DNA of 64,000 bases from Streptomyces sp. Y2F8-2. GTDB lineage: Bacteria > Actinomycetota > Actinomycetes > Streptomycetales > Streptomycetaceae. Of this stretch, positions 37,860 to 46,871 are shown in pieces. Positions within the stretch are counted from its first letter, which is position 1, and every line of letters begins with the position of its first letter. Below the pieces are notes generated by a model. The model saw only the letters and a program-made list of their open reading frames with translations. It did no database searches and was not told the DNA's origin. Where the stretch lies: the NCBI RefSeq assembly GCF_014905555.1, contig NZ_BNGS01000001.1:186001-250000 (forward strand), given 5' to 3'. The translations under genes and the position numbers were made by a program.

Positions 37860-38834
37860 TCAGGCCAGGTGTTCCTGGACCTCCGCGGCGGCCTCGTCCC
37901 CGTACGCCTTGGTGAAGCGTTCCATGAAGTGCGCCCGCCGCAGCTGGTACTCCTGCGTGCCCAGCGTCTCGATGACCAGGGTCGCGAGCATGCAACCCAC
38001 CTGGGCCGCCCGCTCCAGCGTGACCCCCCACACCAGCCCGGAGAGGAACCCGGCCCGGAAGGCGTCGCCGACTCCCGTCGGGTCCACCTTCGCCGTCTCC
38101 TCGGGCACTCCGACCTCGATCGGGTCCTCACCGACGCGCTCGATGCGCACACCGCGGGAGCCGAGCGTGGTCACCCGGTGGCCCACGCGGCCCAGGATCT
38201 CGGAGTCCGACCAGCCCGTCTTGGTCTCGATGAGCCCCTTCTCGTACTCGTTGGAGAAGAGATAGGTCGCCCCGTCCAGCAGTATCCGGATCTCGTCGCC
38301 GTCCATACGGGCGATCTGCTGTGAGAAGTCCGCGGCGAACGGGATGGACCGGGAGCGGCACTCCTCCGTGTGGCGCAGCATCGCCTCCGGGTCGTCGGCG
38401 CCGATGAGGACCAGATCGAGGCCGCCCACCCGGTCGGCGACCGTCTTGAGCTCGATGAGCCGGGCCTCGCTCATCGCGCCGGTGTAGAAGGAGCCGATCT
38501 GGTTGTGGTCGGCGTCGGTGGTGCACACGAAGCGGGCCGTGTGCTGGGTCTCCGAGATCCGCACGGAGTCCGTGTCCACTCCGTGTCGGTCCAGCCAGGC
38601 ACGGTACTCGTCGAAGTCGGAGCCGGCCGCGCCGACCAGGATCGGCTTGGTGCCGAGCTGTCCCATACCGAAGGCGATGTTCGCGCCCACCCCGCCGCGG
38701 CGTACGTCGAGGCGGTCGACCAGGAAGGAGAGGGAGACCGTGTGCAGCTGGTCCGCGACGAACTGGTCGGCGAAGCGGCCGGGGAAGGTCATGAGGTGGT
38801 CGGTGGCGATGGAGCCGGTGACTGCGATACGCAC
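37860..38834 (-). CDS. PfkB-family carbohydrate/nucleoside kinase
   Basis: A 324-residue ribokinase-fold kinase. The N-terminal signature is RRGGVGANIAFGMGQLG with IAVTGSIATDH before it, and the C-terminal signature 2 is VDPTGVGDAFRAGFLSG, with the catalytic Asp in GVGD. In actinobacteria close relatives are often adenosine or ribose kinases; sequence alone does not settle the substrate. GTG at 38834 is used. It converges on the desulfurase gene with a 25-bp gap. Confidence 0.83.
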   Translation of the reverse strand: MRIAVTGSIATDHLMTFPGRFADQFVADQLHTVSLSFLVDRLDVRRGGVGANIAFGMGQLGTKPILVGAAGSDFDEYRAWLDRHGVDTDSVRISETQHTARFVCTTDADHNQIGSFYTGAMSEARLIELKTVADRVGGLDLVLIGADDPEAMLRHTEECRSRSIPFAADFSQQIARMDGDEIRILLDGATYLFSNEYEKGLIETKTGWSDSEILGRVGHRVTTLGSRGVRIERVGEDPIEVGVPEETAKVDPTGVGDAFRAGFLSGLVWGVTLERAAQVGCMLATLVIETLGTQEYQLRRAHFMERFTKAYGDEAAAEVQEHLA

Positions 38835-38966
38835 GGCTAGGACACGCTCCTGGGGCGGAGGGGATGGACAGTTCACGCTACCCGGTCCACCGGGCCCTCT
38901 GAAGCAGGCGAAACTACCCGATGGTAGATCTTTCCCGGTGGGCTCCGGCCTGCCTACGGTGCGGCC

Positions 38967-39182
38967 ATGACGAAGCTCGAGGTCCTCGGCACCGCCCCGC
39001 TCGGCACGGAACCGGAAGGAGACCTGGCGTCGCTGCGCGGCGACTGCGCCCGCATGGTCCCGCACTGGGCCGCACCCGCGAAAGCCGCTCCCGTGCCGGT
39101 CTCACCGTCCCTGATCCACGGGGTCAGCGTCCCGCCCGCTTCCGCCCGCCTCCTGGACGCGATGTCCGACTACGGGGACTGA
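38967..39182 (+). CDS. Small hypothetical protein
   Basis: A 71-codon frame in the spacer between the PfkB-type kinase and the large anchored protein. It is rich in Ala, Pro and Ser (AAPAKAAPVPVSPSLIHG), has no known domain and lacks a clear ribosome-binding site. TACGGT occurs 12 bp before the ATG and could be a -10 element for a leaderless message. Codon usage fits a real gene, but a chance frame is possible. Confidence 0.45.
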   Translation: MTKLEVLGTAPLGTEPEGDLASLRGDCARMVPHWAAPAKAAPVPVSPSLIHGVSVPPASARLLDAMSDYGD

Positions 39183-39344
39183 TACCGCGCCGGGCCGACC
39201 GGCGCACCCGGGAGGGAACCGTGCGCTCCCCCGCCGCGTCCCATCGCCGTCCCCCGTAAGAGCGAGGCGGGATACGACCTTCCGTGCCCCTTTTCCGGCA
39301 CGGCGGGGTCTCCTGGGACAGCGTGGAGCCGAAGGAGCGATGCG

Positions 39345-40865
39345 GTGAACACCGAGCGACCCGACGACGTGAGCGAGCCGGCGGACGTCCCCGAGGGTGG
39401 GGGCGGCGCCGTGCCGCGACGGCGTTCCCCGGTGGTGGTCGCCTCGGTCGCGGCCGCGGTCCTGCTGGTCGGGGGCGGCGGGGCGTATCTGGCCACGACC
39501 CTGTCCGGCGGGACGGGCGGCTCCTCCGCACCGGGTGGTGACGGCGCTCCCCCGCCGCTGGCCCTCGACGGCCGTGGCGGGGTCGGCTCGCCGGGCATCG
39601 CGGTGGGCGAGCCGAACCCGTACGGCACGACGTACCGTGCGGCGGGCAAGCTGCCCGGCGGCCCCGGGTCGGCGCCCGTGTACTGGGCGAAGGGCGAGGT
39701 GACGCGGGACGAGGTGGCCCGGCTCGCCAAGGCGCTGGACGTGAGCGGCACGCCGCAGCGGGCCGGCGGCGCCTGGACGGTGGGCGGCGGCAAGGACGGG
39801 GCGCAGCCGCTGCTGCGGGTGGCCGGACAGGCGCCGGGGATGTGGACGTTCAGCCGGTACGGGCCCGGGTCCGACGACCTGTGCCGGGGCACCAAGGTGT
39901 GCGCCTTCGCACAGGGCTCCGCCGAGGGCTCCTCCTCCGTGGTGAGCGAGGCCGTGGCGAAGCGGGCCGCCGCCCCGGTGCTGAAGGCGCTCGGCCAGGA
40001 CGACGCCAAGCTCGACGCGCACCAGGTCCTGGGCTCCCTGCGGGTGGTGAACGCCGATCCGCAGGTCGGCGGGCTGCCCACGCACGGCTGGTCGACCGGT
40101 GTCCAGGTGGCCGCGGACGGCCGTGTGGTGGGCGGCAGCGGCAGTCTGAAGGCGCCGGTCAAGGGAGCGGTGTATCCCGTGCTCGACGCGAAACGGACGC
40201 TGGAGCTGATGAACGGCGCGCCGTCGTACGGCCGCAAGGGCATCGGCGGCTGCGCCAGTCCCGTACCGGTGAAGGAGCGGGACGAGAAGCCGTGCGGGGC
40301 GTCCACCGCGGCGCCGAAGCGGGCGTCGGCGACGGTGGAGGGCGCGGTGTTCGGGCTGGCCCGGCACTCCGTGGACGGCCAGGCGGTGCTGGTGCCGTCG
40401 TGGCTGTTCGAGGTACGGCCGACCGGGGACGGGGACGGCCTCACGGTGACGTACCCCGCGATCGACCCGCAGTATCTGACCACTCCGCAGCCGCCGGGGC
40501 AGCCGAGCCGGGCGCCGTCCCCGGGTACGAGCGCTCCGGGTGGGACGCCGTCCCCGGCGCCCACGAAGCATGACGTGAAGGTGATGGGCTACACCGCCGA
40601 CGGCCGGGACCTCACCATCGCCTATGAGGGCGGGGTGTGCGCCGACTACGCGGCGTCCGTGAGCGAGGGCTCGGACAAGGTGACGGTGACCGTGACCGAG
40701 ACGCCCTGGCGGGGCAAGGTCTGCATCATGATCGCCAAGGTCTACCACCAGACGCTGCATCTCAAGGCGCCGCTGGGCGACCGCCAGGTGGTCGGTTCGG
40801 ACGGCACTCCGATTCCGAAGGGGACGGTGCCCGCCGACGGGGCGGGGCCGCCGCTCGCGCGGTAG
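39345..40865 (+). CDS. Membrane-anchored large exported protein, unknown
   Basis: A 506-residue protein. A short acidic cytoplasmic N terminus and RRR precede one transmembrane helix (VVVASVAAAVLLVGGGGAYLA, about 28-48); the rest should be outside. It includes an Ala/Gly/Pro-rich linker, a central domain with paired cysteines (DLCRGTKVCAF and CASPVPVKERDEKPC) and a Pro/Ser/Thr stretch (about 380-405) before a C-terminal beta domain. GTG at 39345 has AAGGAG upstream. No catalytic motif found. The strong hairpin at 40884-40917 ends it. Confidence 0.72.
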   Translation: MNTERPDDVSEPADVPEGGGGAVPRRRSPVVVASVAAAVLLVGGGGAYLATTLSGGTGGSSAPGGDGAPPPLALDGRGGVGSPGIAVGEPNPYGTTYRAAGKLPGGPGSAPVYWAKGEVTRDEVARLAKALDVSGTPQRAGGAWTVGGGKDGAQPLLRVAGQAPGMWTFSRYGPGSDDLCRGTKVCAFAQGSAEGSSSVVSEAVAKRAAAPVLKALGQDDAKLDAHQVLGSLRVVNADPQVGGLPTHGWSTGVQVAADGRVVGGSGSLKAPVKGAVYPVLDAKRTLELMNGAPSYGRKGIGGCASPVPVKERDEKPCGASTAAPKRASATVEGAVFGLARHSVDGQAVLVPSWLFEVRPTGDGDGLTVTYPAIDPQYLTTPQPPGQPSRAPSPGTSAPGGTPSPAPTKHDVKVMGYTADGRDLTIAYEGGVCADYAASVSEGSDKVTVTVTETPWRGKVCIMIAKVYHQTLHLKAPLGDRQVVGSDGTPIPKGTVPADGAGPPLAR

Positions 40866-40883
40866 GAGGCTCCACGGACGGAC

Positions 40884-40917
40884 GAAGGCGGCGCCCCCGA
40901 GTGGGGACGCCGCCTTC
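40884..40917. terminator. Bidirectional hairpin terminator
   Basis: GAAGGCGGCG (40884-40893) pairs with CGCCGCCTTC (40908-40917), with CCCC/GGGG extending the stem. It lies between convergent genes (stop at 40865, stop at 40941) and can serve both strands. Confidence 0.75.
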
Positions 40918-40940
40918 ACACGCCTACCGGTGGGCGCTGC

Positions 40941-41297
40941 TCAGCTGAAGGAGTCGCCGCAGGCGCAGGAGCCCGTCGCGTTCGGGTTGTCGATGGTGAA
41001 GCCCTGCTTCTCGATGGTGTCGACGAAGTCGATCGTCGCGCCGCCCAGGTACGGGGCGCTCATGCGGTCGGTGACGACCTTGACCCCGCCGAAGTCCTTC
41101 TCCACGTCGCCGTCGAGCGTGCGCTCGTCGAAGAAGAGCTGGTAGCGCAGGCCGGAGCAGCCGCCGGGCTGGACCGCGACGCGCAGCGCCAGGTCGTCAC
41201 GGCCTTCCTGGTCGAGCAGGGCCTTGACCTTGGCCGCGGCGGCGTCGGTCAGGATGATGCCGTCGGTGACGGTGGTGGTCTCGTCCTGTACGGACAT
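40941..41297 (-). CDS. erpA: A-type iron-sulfur carrier (HesB/IscA/ErpA)
   Basis: A 118-residue Fe-S cluster assembly protein with the three conserved Cys: GGCSGLRYQLFF and the C-terminal GSCACGDSFS. It binds and delivers [2Fe-2S]/[4Fe-4S] clusters. ATG at 41297. It is divergent from nadA across a 320-bp spacer. NadA is itself a [4Fe-4S] enzyme, so a client relationship is plausible; that is inference from context. Confidence 0.88.
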   Translation of the reverse strand: MSVQDETTTVTDGIILTDAAAAKVKALLDQEGRDDLALRVAVQPGGCSGLRYQLFFDERTLDGDVEKDFGGVKVVTDRMSAPYLGGATIDFVDTIEKQGFTIDNPNATGSCACGDSFS

Positions 41298-41617
41298 CTA
41301 CATCTCTCCCGGGTTGTACGGAGACTGCTTGCCGACGAGTGCAACCGGCGTGGCCGCGGATTCATTCCGGGCCCGCGCGCGTCTTTTCGCGTCTCGCTTC
41401 TTCCTCATGCTCGCATACACGCCGGAACACGCACACCGGCCTGTGGAGGGACGGCCGTGGGGGCCGGGATTCACGTCACATCGACGCTATGGCCATCGTC
41501 AAAGTGACATGAAGCGGTTATGATAGATAGCGTCAATTCGACGAAAAGGCTTGTCCCGCATGTCCCGCCGGCCCACCTGAAGGGCCGGCGAGCCGCAGAA
41601 CAGAAAGGGTGCGTGTC
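41298..41617. other. 320-bp divergent spacer between erpA and nadA
   Basis: No gene seen. The nadA side is AT-richer than its surroundings, with TATGAT at 41519-41524, a good -10 hexamer, about 95 bp before the nadA start; no strong -35 accompanies it. GACGCTAT and ATAGCGTC (near 41484 and 41527) form an inverted repeat around it, a possible operator. Confidence 0.45.
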
Positions 41618-42802
41618 GTGACCACCGCCCAGACCCAGGAGCTCGACGTACAGCCGACGCCCCTCGCCCTCCTGCTCCTCGGCCGTGAGGCCGACCCGAA
41701 GAGCGAACGGGGCGTCGAGTGTCCCGGCGAGCTTCCCTCGCCGTCCGACCCGGACCTGGTCGAGCGCGCCCGCGCCGCCAAGGAGAAGCTGGGCGACAAG
41801 GTGTTCGTGCTCGGGCACCACTACCAGCGCGACGAGGTCATCCAGTTCGCGGACGTCACGGGCGACTCCTTCAAGCTGGCCCGGGACGCCGCGGCCCGGC
41901 CGGAGGCCGAGTACATCGTCTTCTGCGGTGTGCACTTCATGGCGGAGTCGGCGGACATCCTGACCTCCGACCACCAGAAGGTGGTCCTGCCCGACCTCGC
42001 GGCCGGCTGCTCCATGGCCGACATGGCGACGGCCGAGCAGGTCGCCGAGTGCTGGGACGTGCTGACCGAGGCGGGGATCGCCGAGCAGGTCGTCCCGGTG
42101 TCGTACATGAACTCGTCCGCGGACATCAAGGCGTTCACGGGCAAGCACGGCGGCACGATCTGCACGTCGTCGAACGCGAAGCGAGCGCTCGAGTGGGCCT
42201 TCCAGCAGGGTGAGAAGGTCCTGTTCCTGCCGGACCAGCACCTGGGCCGCAACACCGCGGTGCGCGACATGGGCATGTCCCTGGACGACTGCGTCGTCTA
42301 CAACCCGCACAAGCCGAACGGCGGCCTGACGGCCGAGCAGCTGCGCGCCGCGAAGATGATCCTTTGGCGGGGCCACTGCTCGGTGCACGGCCGCTTCAAC
42401 CTGGACTCGGTGAACGACGTGCGGGAGCGGATCCCCGGCGTGAACGTGCTGGTGCACCCCGAGTGCCGGCACGAGGTGGTGTCGGCGGCGGACTACGTGG
42501 GGTCGACCGAGTACATCATCAAGACGCTGGAAGCGGCCCCGGCGGGCTCGAAGTGGGCCATCGGCACGGAGCTCAACCTGGTCCGTCGCCTGGCGAACCG
42601 TTTCGCGCCGGAGGGCAAGGAGATCGTCTTCCTCGACAAGACGGTGTGCTTCTGCTCCACGATGAACCGCATCGACCTGCCGCACCTGGTGTGGGCGCTG
42701 GAGTCCCTGGCCGAGGGGAACCTGGTCAACCGCATCGAGGTGGACCAGGAGACGGAGGCGTTCGCAAAGCTGGCGCTGGAGCGGATGCTGGCTCTGCCGT
42801 AG
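41618..42802 (+). CDS. nadA: Quinolinate synthase
   Basis: A 394-residue enzyme that condenses iminoaspartate with dihydroxyacetone phosphate to quinolinate in NAD synthesis. It binds one [4Fe-4S] cluster through three Cys. Motifs include VLGHHYQRDEVIQFADVTGDS, FCGVHFMAESADIL, LPDLAAGCSMADM, MNSSADIKA, HPECRHEVV and DKTVCFCSTMNRI. GTG at 41618 is chosen because AAAGGG is 8 bases upstream; an in-frame GTG at 41609 overlaps that site. nadB and nadC are not adjacent. A 18-bp stem terminator follows. Confidence 0.95.
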   Translation: MTTAQTQELDVQPTPLALLLLGREADPKSERGVECPGELPSPSDPDLVERARAAKEKLGDKVFVLGHHYQRDEVIQFADVTGDSFKLARDAAARPEAEYIVFCGVHFMAESADILTSDHQKVVLPDLAAGCSMADMATAEQVAECWDVLTEAGIAEQVVPVSYMNSSADIKAFTGKHGGTICTSSNAKRALEWAFQQGEKVLFLPDQHLGRNTAVRDMGMSLDDCVVYNPHKPNGGLTAEQLRAAKMILWRGHCSVHGRFNLDSVNDVRERIPGVNVLVHPECRHEVVSAADYVGSTEYIIKTLEAAPAGSKWAIGTELNLVRRLANRFAPEGKEIVFLDKTVCFCSTMNRIDLPHLVWALESLAEGNLVNRIEVDQETEAFAKLALERMLALP

Positions 42803-42811
42803 TGCGGACGT

Positions 42812-42852
42812 GACCGTGCCCCGGCCACCACGACGGTGGCCGGGGCACGGTC
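42812..42852. terminator. Perfect 18-bp stem terminator
   Basis: GACCGTGCCCCGGCCACC (42812-42829) and its exact complement (42835-42852) around the loop ACGAC. It lies between nadA and the convergent 141-aa gene and marks the boundary between core and accessory DNA. Confidence 0.82.
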
Positions 42853-42866
42853 ATGTCCTCATAAGG

Positions 42867-43292
42867 CTACGGTGCGAGATGGTCGCGGCCCTCCGTAACG
42901 GCGAGCCCGACCTCGTGACCACAAGCCTTGAAAAGCGCCTCGCCGATCAGCGCGAGGTTCTCCTCCGAGAGCTTTTCACAGGTATAGCGGAGAGAAATCG
43001 GGAAATCCCCGTAAAGACTCATGGCCATCAAAAGGATCGCAAGATCCTCACGCCACTCTCCGAGTTCCCCGGAGTCGATCGCTTCTTTTATCCGGCGAAC
43101 ATCGAATCCCGCCCACACTTCATCATTCTCATCGACGCCCCCTTGCGCGAGTTTCCGCAGCTCGGGGCTGTCGAGCCACACGCCATGACGCGTCAGGAGC
43201 CAGACGGCCGCGTCAAGGGACCATAGTCCGTCGGCGCCACGGCGAAGGGCAGCCGCGAACTGGTCGGCGGAAAAGGAAGAGAAATCAGGCAT
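42867..43292 (-). CDS. Candidate immunity-type small protein, unknown family
   Basis: A 141-residue acidic soluble protein without signal or membrane segment: mixed helices (SADQFAAALRRGADGLW, DVRRIKEAIDSGELGEW) and a C-terminal LALIGEALFKACGHEVGLAV. I do not recognise the family. It is third in line behind the Rhs nuclease tip and the SUKH gene on the same strand, the usual location of extra immunity genes. The DNA is less GC-rich than the core. An inverted-repeat hairpin lies just upstream (43303-43345). Confidence 0.6.
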   Translation of the reverse strand: MPDFSSFSADQFAAALRRGADGLWSLDAAVWLLTRHGVWLDSPELRKLAQGGVDENDEVWAGFDVRRIKEAIDSGELGEWREDLAILLMAMSLYGDFPISLRYTCEKLSEENLALIGEALFKACGHEVGLAVTEGRDHLAP

Positions 43293-43302
43293 GGCAGCAG
43301 TG

Positions 43303-43345
43303 TAGCCGGTCGGGCAGTGTCCGAAGACCCGGCCGACCGGCTACC
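43303..43345. terminator. Hairpin with perfect 12-bp arms
   Basis: GTAGCCGGTCGG (43303-43314) and CCGACCGGCTAC (43334-43345) are exact complements. On the plus strand GGGATTTT follows. It separates the 141-aa gene from the SUKH gene and may end transcripts entering from either side. Confidence 0.55.
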
Positions 43346-43390
43346 TGTGGGATTTTACAGCCCTATTTTGTTGTTGTTACTCCGCTTCGC

Positions 43391-43471
43391 TCACTCCTCC
43401 ATCCCGAAGAGGAACTGCATGATGCGCCTCCGGGAGGCGTCGGGGAACATTCCCGCCGAGTTGAGCCTCAC
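43391..43471 (-). CDS. 26-codon frame or relic of a toxin-region gene
   Basis: GTG at 43471 opens a 26-codon frame with RLNSAGMFPDASRRRIMQFL and LFGMEE, ending TGA at 43391. The residues look protein-like, and the same frame runs upstream into the SUKH gene end, so it may be the C-terminal remnant of a lost gene. No family is recognised. Confidence 0.3.
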   Translation of the reverse strand: MRLNSAGMFPDASRRRIMQFLFGMEE

Positions 43472-43505
43472 CCGTTGGGCGGCAGAGATTCCGCCGCCCG
43501 CTACA

Positions 43506-44030
43506 TCATTCGTACGTCTCGAAGAACGGACGCTCCACCTTTCCCGCAACGGAGAACGGGCGGAAGTCGCGATCTGTCAGGACGCGGTAGATGAATTCCG
43601 TGGTCGAGATGTCGAAACGGTGCCAGTCCTCCAACGGATCGGTTCGGGCCACGATCGGCCATTGCTCGGGGCGTGTTGAAGCGTCGGCGAGCCAGTAGTA
43701 CTGGTCCTCCGTGAGGGAGTTCCCCCAGAGGATGAGTCCGCTGCCGCCGGCGTCGAACACGTCGTAGGGGTCGAAGAGCGTGCTCAGCTGACCGCTCTCG
43801 CGGCGCCGCCGTTGCGACTTCCATCGCCCCAGCAGCCCGTAGGAGTCGATGGCATTCGGGGGCAGCAACTCCAGGTACCCACTGAAAGCGCCGTGACGAA
43901 ACGCCTCACAGAGCTTCTTGTAGTCCGCCGGGAGTTGCGTCCCGAATTGCTCCTCGATGTCATCCCAGTCCACATCTCGCTGTGACGCCTCCCAGCGAGT
44001 GGCGGAGATGATCTCGTCAACTCTGTCCAT
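43506..44030 (-). CDS. SMI1/KNR4 (SUKH)-family immunity protein
   Basis: A 174-residue protein with the SUKH pattern: WDDIEEQFGTQLPADYKKLCEAFR near the start (the helical opening with LPxDYK), GYLELLPP, a central GGSGLILWGNSLTEDQYYWL and a C-terminal FIYRVLTDRDFRPFS. SUKH proteins neutralise polymorphic toxins, frequently nucleases. It begins 23 bp after the stop of the Rhs gene on the same strand, the expected immunity position for the nuclease tip. ATG at 44030. Toxin pairing is inferred from adjacency. Confidence 0.8.
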   Translation of the reverse strand: MDRVDEIISATRWEASQRDVDWDDIEEQFGTQLPADYKKLCEAFRHGAFSGYLELLPPNAIDSYGLLGRWKSQRRRRESGQLSTLFDPYDVFDAGGSGLILWGNSLTEDQYYWLADASTRPEQWPIVARTDPLEDWHRFDISTTEFIYRVLTDRDFRPFSVAGKVERPFFETYE

Positions 44031-44053
44031 GGTCTCTCTTCTCTTCCCATCGC

Positions 44054-46871
44054 CTACTGCCCGGCCACATAGCCCCAGGGATAGACAGCCCCGCCGGATG
44101 AGGCGGCCAACCCTTGCAGTGAGGGGACGGTGCTGTCGCCTTGGTAGCTCGCCGAGATTTCGTAGTAGACGGTATTTCCCAGCTCCAACTGGTCGGAGAT
44201 CGCTTTCTCCCAGTCGCCCATGCTGTCCTGGTTCACATCGCTCGGCAAGGGAACCAGGTTCCTCCGGTCGGTGCCGCTTCCACCGAATTGACGGGCCACC
44301 AGGTGCGCCCGGTCGAGGCCCATACCCGGACGCCATCCCTTGGGAGACGCAGCCCAAGCACCCGGAGTGCTCATCGGCCAGATAGTGGTGCTTCCCACCA
44401 TCTTGGTCGAGTTGTTCGGGTCCTTCAGGTTTCCTTCCTTGTCGGTGTAGTTGATGTCCGACTTGTTGAGGCACGCGATGGCGCCCTGAGCACGCCCCTG
44501 GGAGTCGAGCGGCATGTAGTAGATCATGCTCGACCGGCTCTTCTGGCAGTCCTCCTTGGTGAACGGCACCCGGGCGTCACCGGGCTGCCACTCCTTGACG
44601 GAGTCCGGCTTGAGGAGGAGCCCCTTGCTGTAGTCCGGCTTGTCACCGGGGTCGGACTCGTATCCGTTCTGGGCGGTCGGAGTGTCCCAGCCCAGTTCTT
44701 CCAGGAACACCCAGGCCGCCAGGCCGTATCCGCCCGCCTTGCTGAGCAGGCTGGAACCGCCGCCGGCAACGGTCTCGGCTCCCTCGGCGATCCCTTCCGC
44801 CGCGCCTTCTACAGCACCCTCGATGGTGTCGACGGCGGAGTCGATGAATCCGCCGACGTCGAAGTGACCGTCGATCTCGACGTTGCTGATGGGATTGCCG
44901 CTGCCGAACGCGTACCGGTTACCGGTGAAGGGGTCGGCTCCGAGGCCCATGTCGGACAGGGCGCCGTTGTACATGTCCCGGGTGGTGAAGCGGTTCAGGC
45001 CCGGGTTGTAGTTGCGGAAGCCCATGTCGTACGTACCGGACTGGGCGTCCCAGCGCTTGGCGTTGTAGCGGTACGGGTTGTACGCCTCCTTCGTCGGATC
45101 GGCCGCGTCAGGCTTGTCGATGCCTGTGAACTCGGACGCGTCGTCCTTGCCGTAGGCGGTGTAGCCGTACGTCGCCTTCGTGTCGCCGTTGTCGTCCGTG
45201 AGGGTTTCGACGTCGGTGTGGCCGTTGTAGCCGTAGTAGCCGTCCTCGGTCGTGCCGTCGCTGTTGTGCTTGACCTGCGACAGACGCTCGCCCCACGGGC
45301 TGTACTGGTACGACTTGGTCAGCGTGCCGGCGACCTTCTCGTCCAGGACCTCGGAGGAGAGGCCCAGGTACTCGTAGTCCGTCGTCTTGCCGTCGGCGGT
45401 CTCCGAGGCGGTGCGGTCGAGCGGGTCGAAGGTGTACGTGGTGGACTTCATCGCGCCGGTGGCGTCCGCCTTCTGGGACTCCACGACGTGGTCGAAGCCG
45501 TCGTACACACTCCGCTCGACGACCTGGCCGCCCGAGGTGACCGACTCCTGGCGGCCAAACGGGTCGTAGTTGTAGCTGGCCGTGGAGCCGCTGGTGGTGG
45601 CGGTCAACAGGCGGTTGCGGTCGTAGTTGTAGTCGGTGGTGACGCCGCCGACCGTCTGGCTGATGACGTTGGAGTTGTCGTCGTGGACGTACGTCTCCGT
45701 CGTCGCGCCGTTGCCCGTCTTCATCGACTGCTTCAGCCGGTTGGCCGGGTCGTAGGTGTAGTCGGTCGTCGAGTTCAGATACACCGAGTGGCTGTCGGCG
45801 TTCATCTTCTTCGCGACGTCCTGCGTCTTGTTCCCGTTGGGGTCGTAGGCGTAGGTGTGCGAGGAGACGAGGGTGCCGTTCGGCTTCTTCTCCCTCGTGG
45901 ACTTGACCGGGCCGTCCAGGTAGTACGTGTAGTCAACGGTGTTGCCGTTGGCCTTGGTCTCCCGGAGCGTCTGGTCGCGGCCGGTGTACGTGTAGGACGT
46001 CAGCTTTGACGAGGCGTCCGTCGGCGTCTTGCCCACCGACACCGTCTTCACCAAGTCACGCAGGTCGTAGGTGTACTTGGAGAACTGATCCGGGTGAGTG
46101 ATCGTGTCCAGCAGGCTGTTCGCGTCGTACGTGTACGACGTGGACTTCTTCTCCTGACCGGCCAGTGACTCGGTCACCTGCTGGACCTGGTTGAGGCCCG
46201 TGTAGGCGATCGTGTACGCGTCGATCTGGGCGCCGGAGGAGTTGTCGTCGATTGACGTCAGGTTGCCGTTCGCGTCGTAGGTGTACGTGAACGTCTTCTG
46301 CTCGTTGTCCGTGTCGGCGGAGTTGTCGCGGACCAGCTTCACGCCGTCGGAGACGACCGTGCCGGTGCTGTTCTGGAACAACTGCAGCTTGGCCGCGTTG
46401 CCTTGCTTGAAGCTGTACGAGCCAAGCGATACCCAGGTGCCAGCGCCGGTGGTCTGGTCGATCGTCTTGTCGGTCGTTCCGCCGTCGTGGGTCAGGGTGT
46501 ACTTCGCCGCTGTGGCCGCACCCGACACCTGCGGGAACTTCACGTACGCCGTGTAGGTGCCGTCCGTCGGGATGTTCAGCGTCCAGGTGAAGGAGTCGGT
46601 ACCCGTACCGGCCGCGTGTGAGACGTAGTTGTAGCCCTGCTCGCCGCTGGTGTCACCCGTTGACCACGTTCCCGTGAAGGAGGTGTTCTGGGCGTAGATG
46701 TCGACCAGGACGACGTCCTTGCCGACCGGAACGCCGTCGTCCGAACGGGACTTAAGCTTGCCGTCCGGGTAGTAGACCAGTTCATCGTGCGGTTGGAGGA
46801 GCCGCCCGCAGATGTAAGCGTCCGGGCCGTCTGCTGACCCAGGTCGTTGTAGTCGTAGGTGGTGGCGCTTA
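44054..46871 (-). pseudogene. Rhs/YD-repeat toxin, 3' part with DNA/RNA non-specific nuclease tip
   Basis: The surviving frame encodes about 900 residues. The order is YYPDGKLKSRSDDG, a golvesin-like beta domain (TSFTGTWSTGDTSG to SDGVKLVRD), many YD repeats (FTYTYDANGNLTSI, YTYDPANRL, YNYDPFGRQ), the Rhs core end (YNPYRYNAKRWDAQSG, GLNRFTTRDMY), a linker and a tip with LDRAHLVARQFGGSG and RRNLVPLP, the DRGHL-like motif of non-specific endonucleases. The gene is broken: an IS borders its 5' side. YD-repeat codons upstream of about 46783 are in a different frame, consistent with loss of one base. No signal or N-terminal delivery domain remains. Confidence 0.8.
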
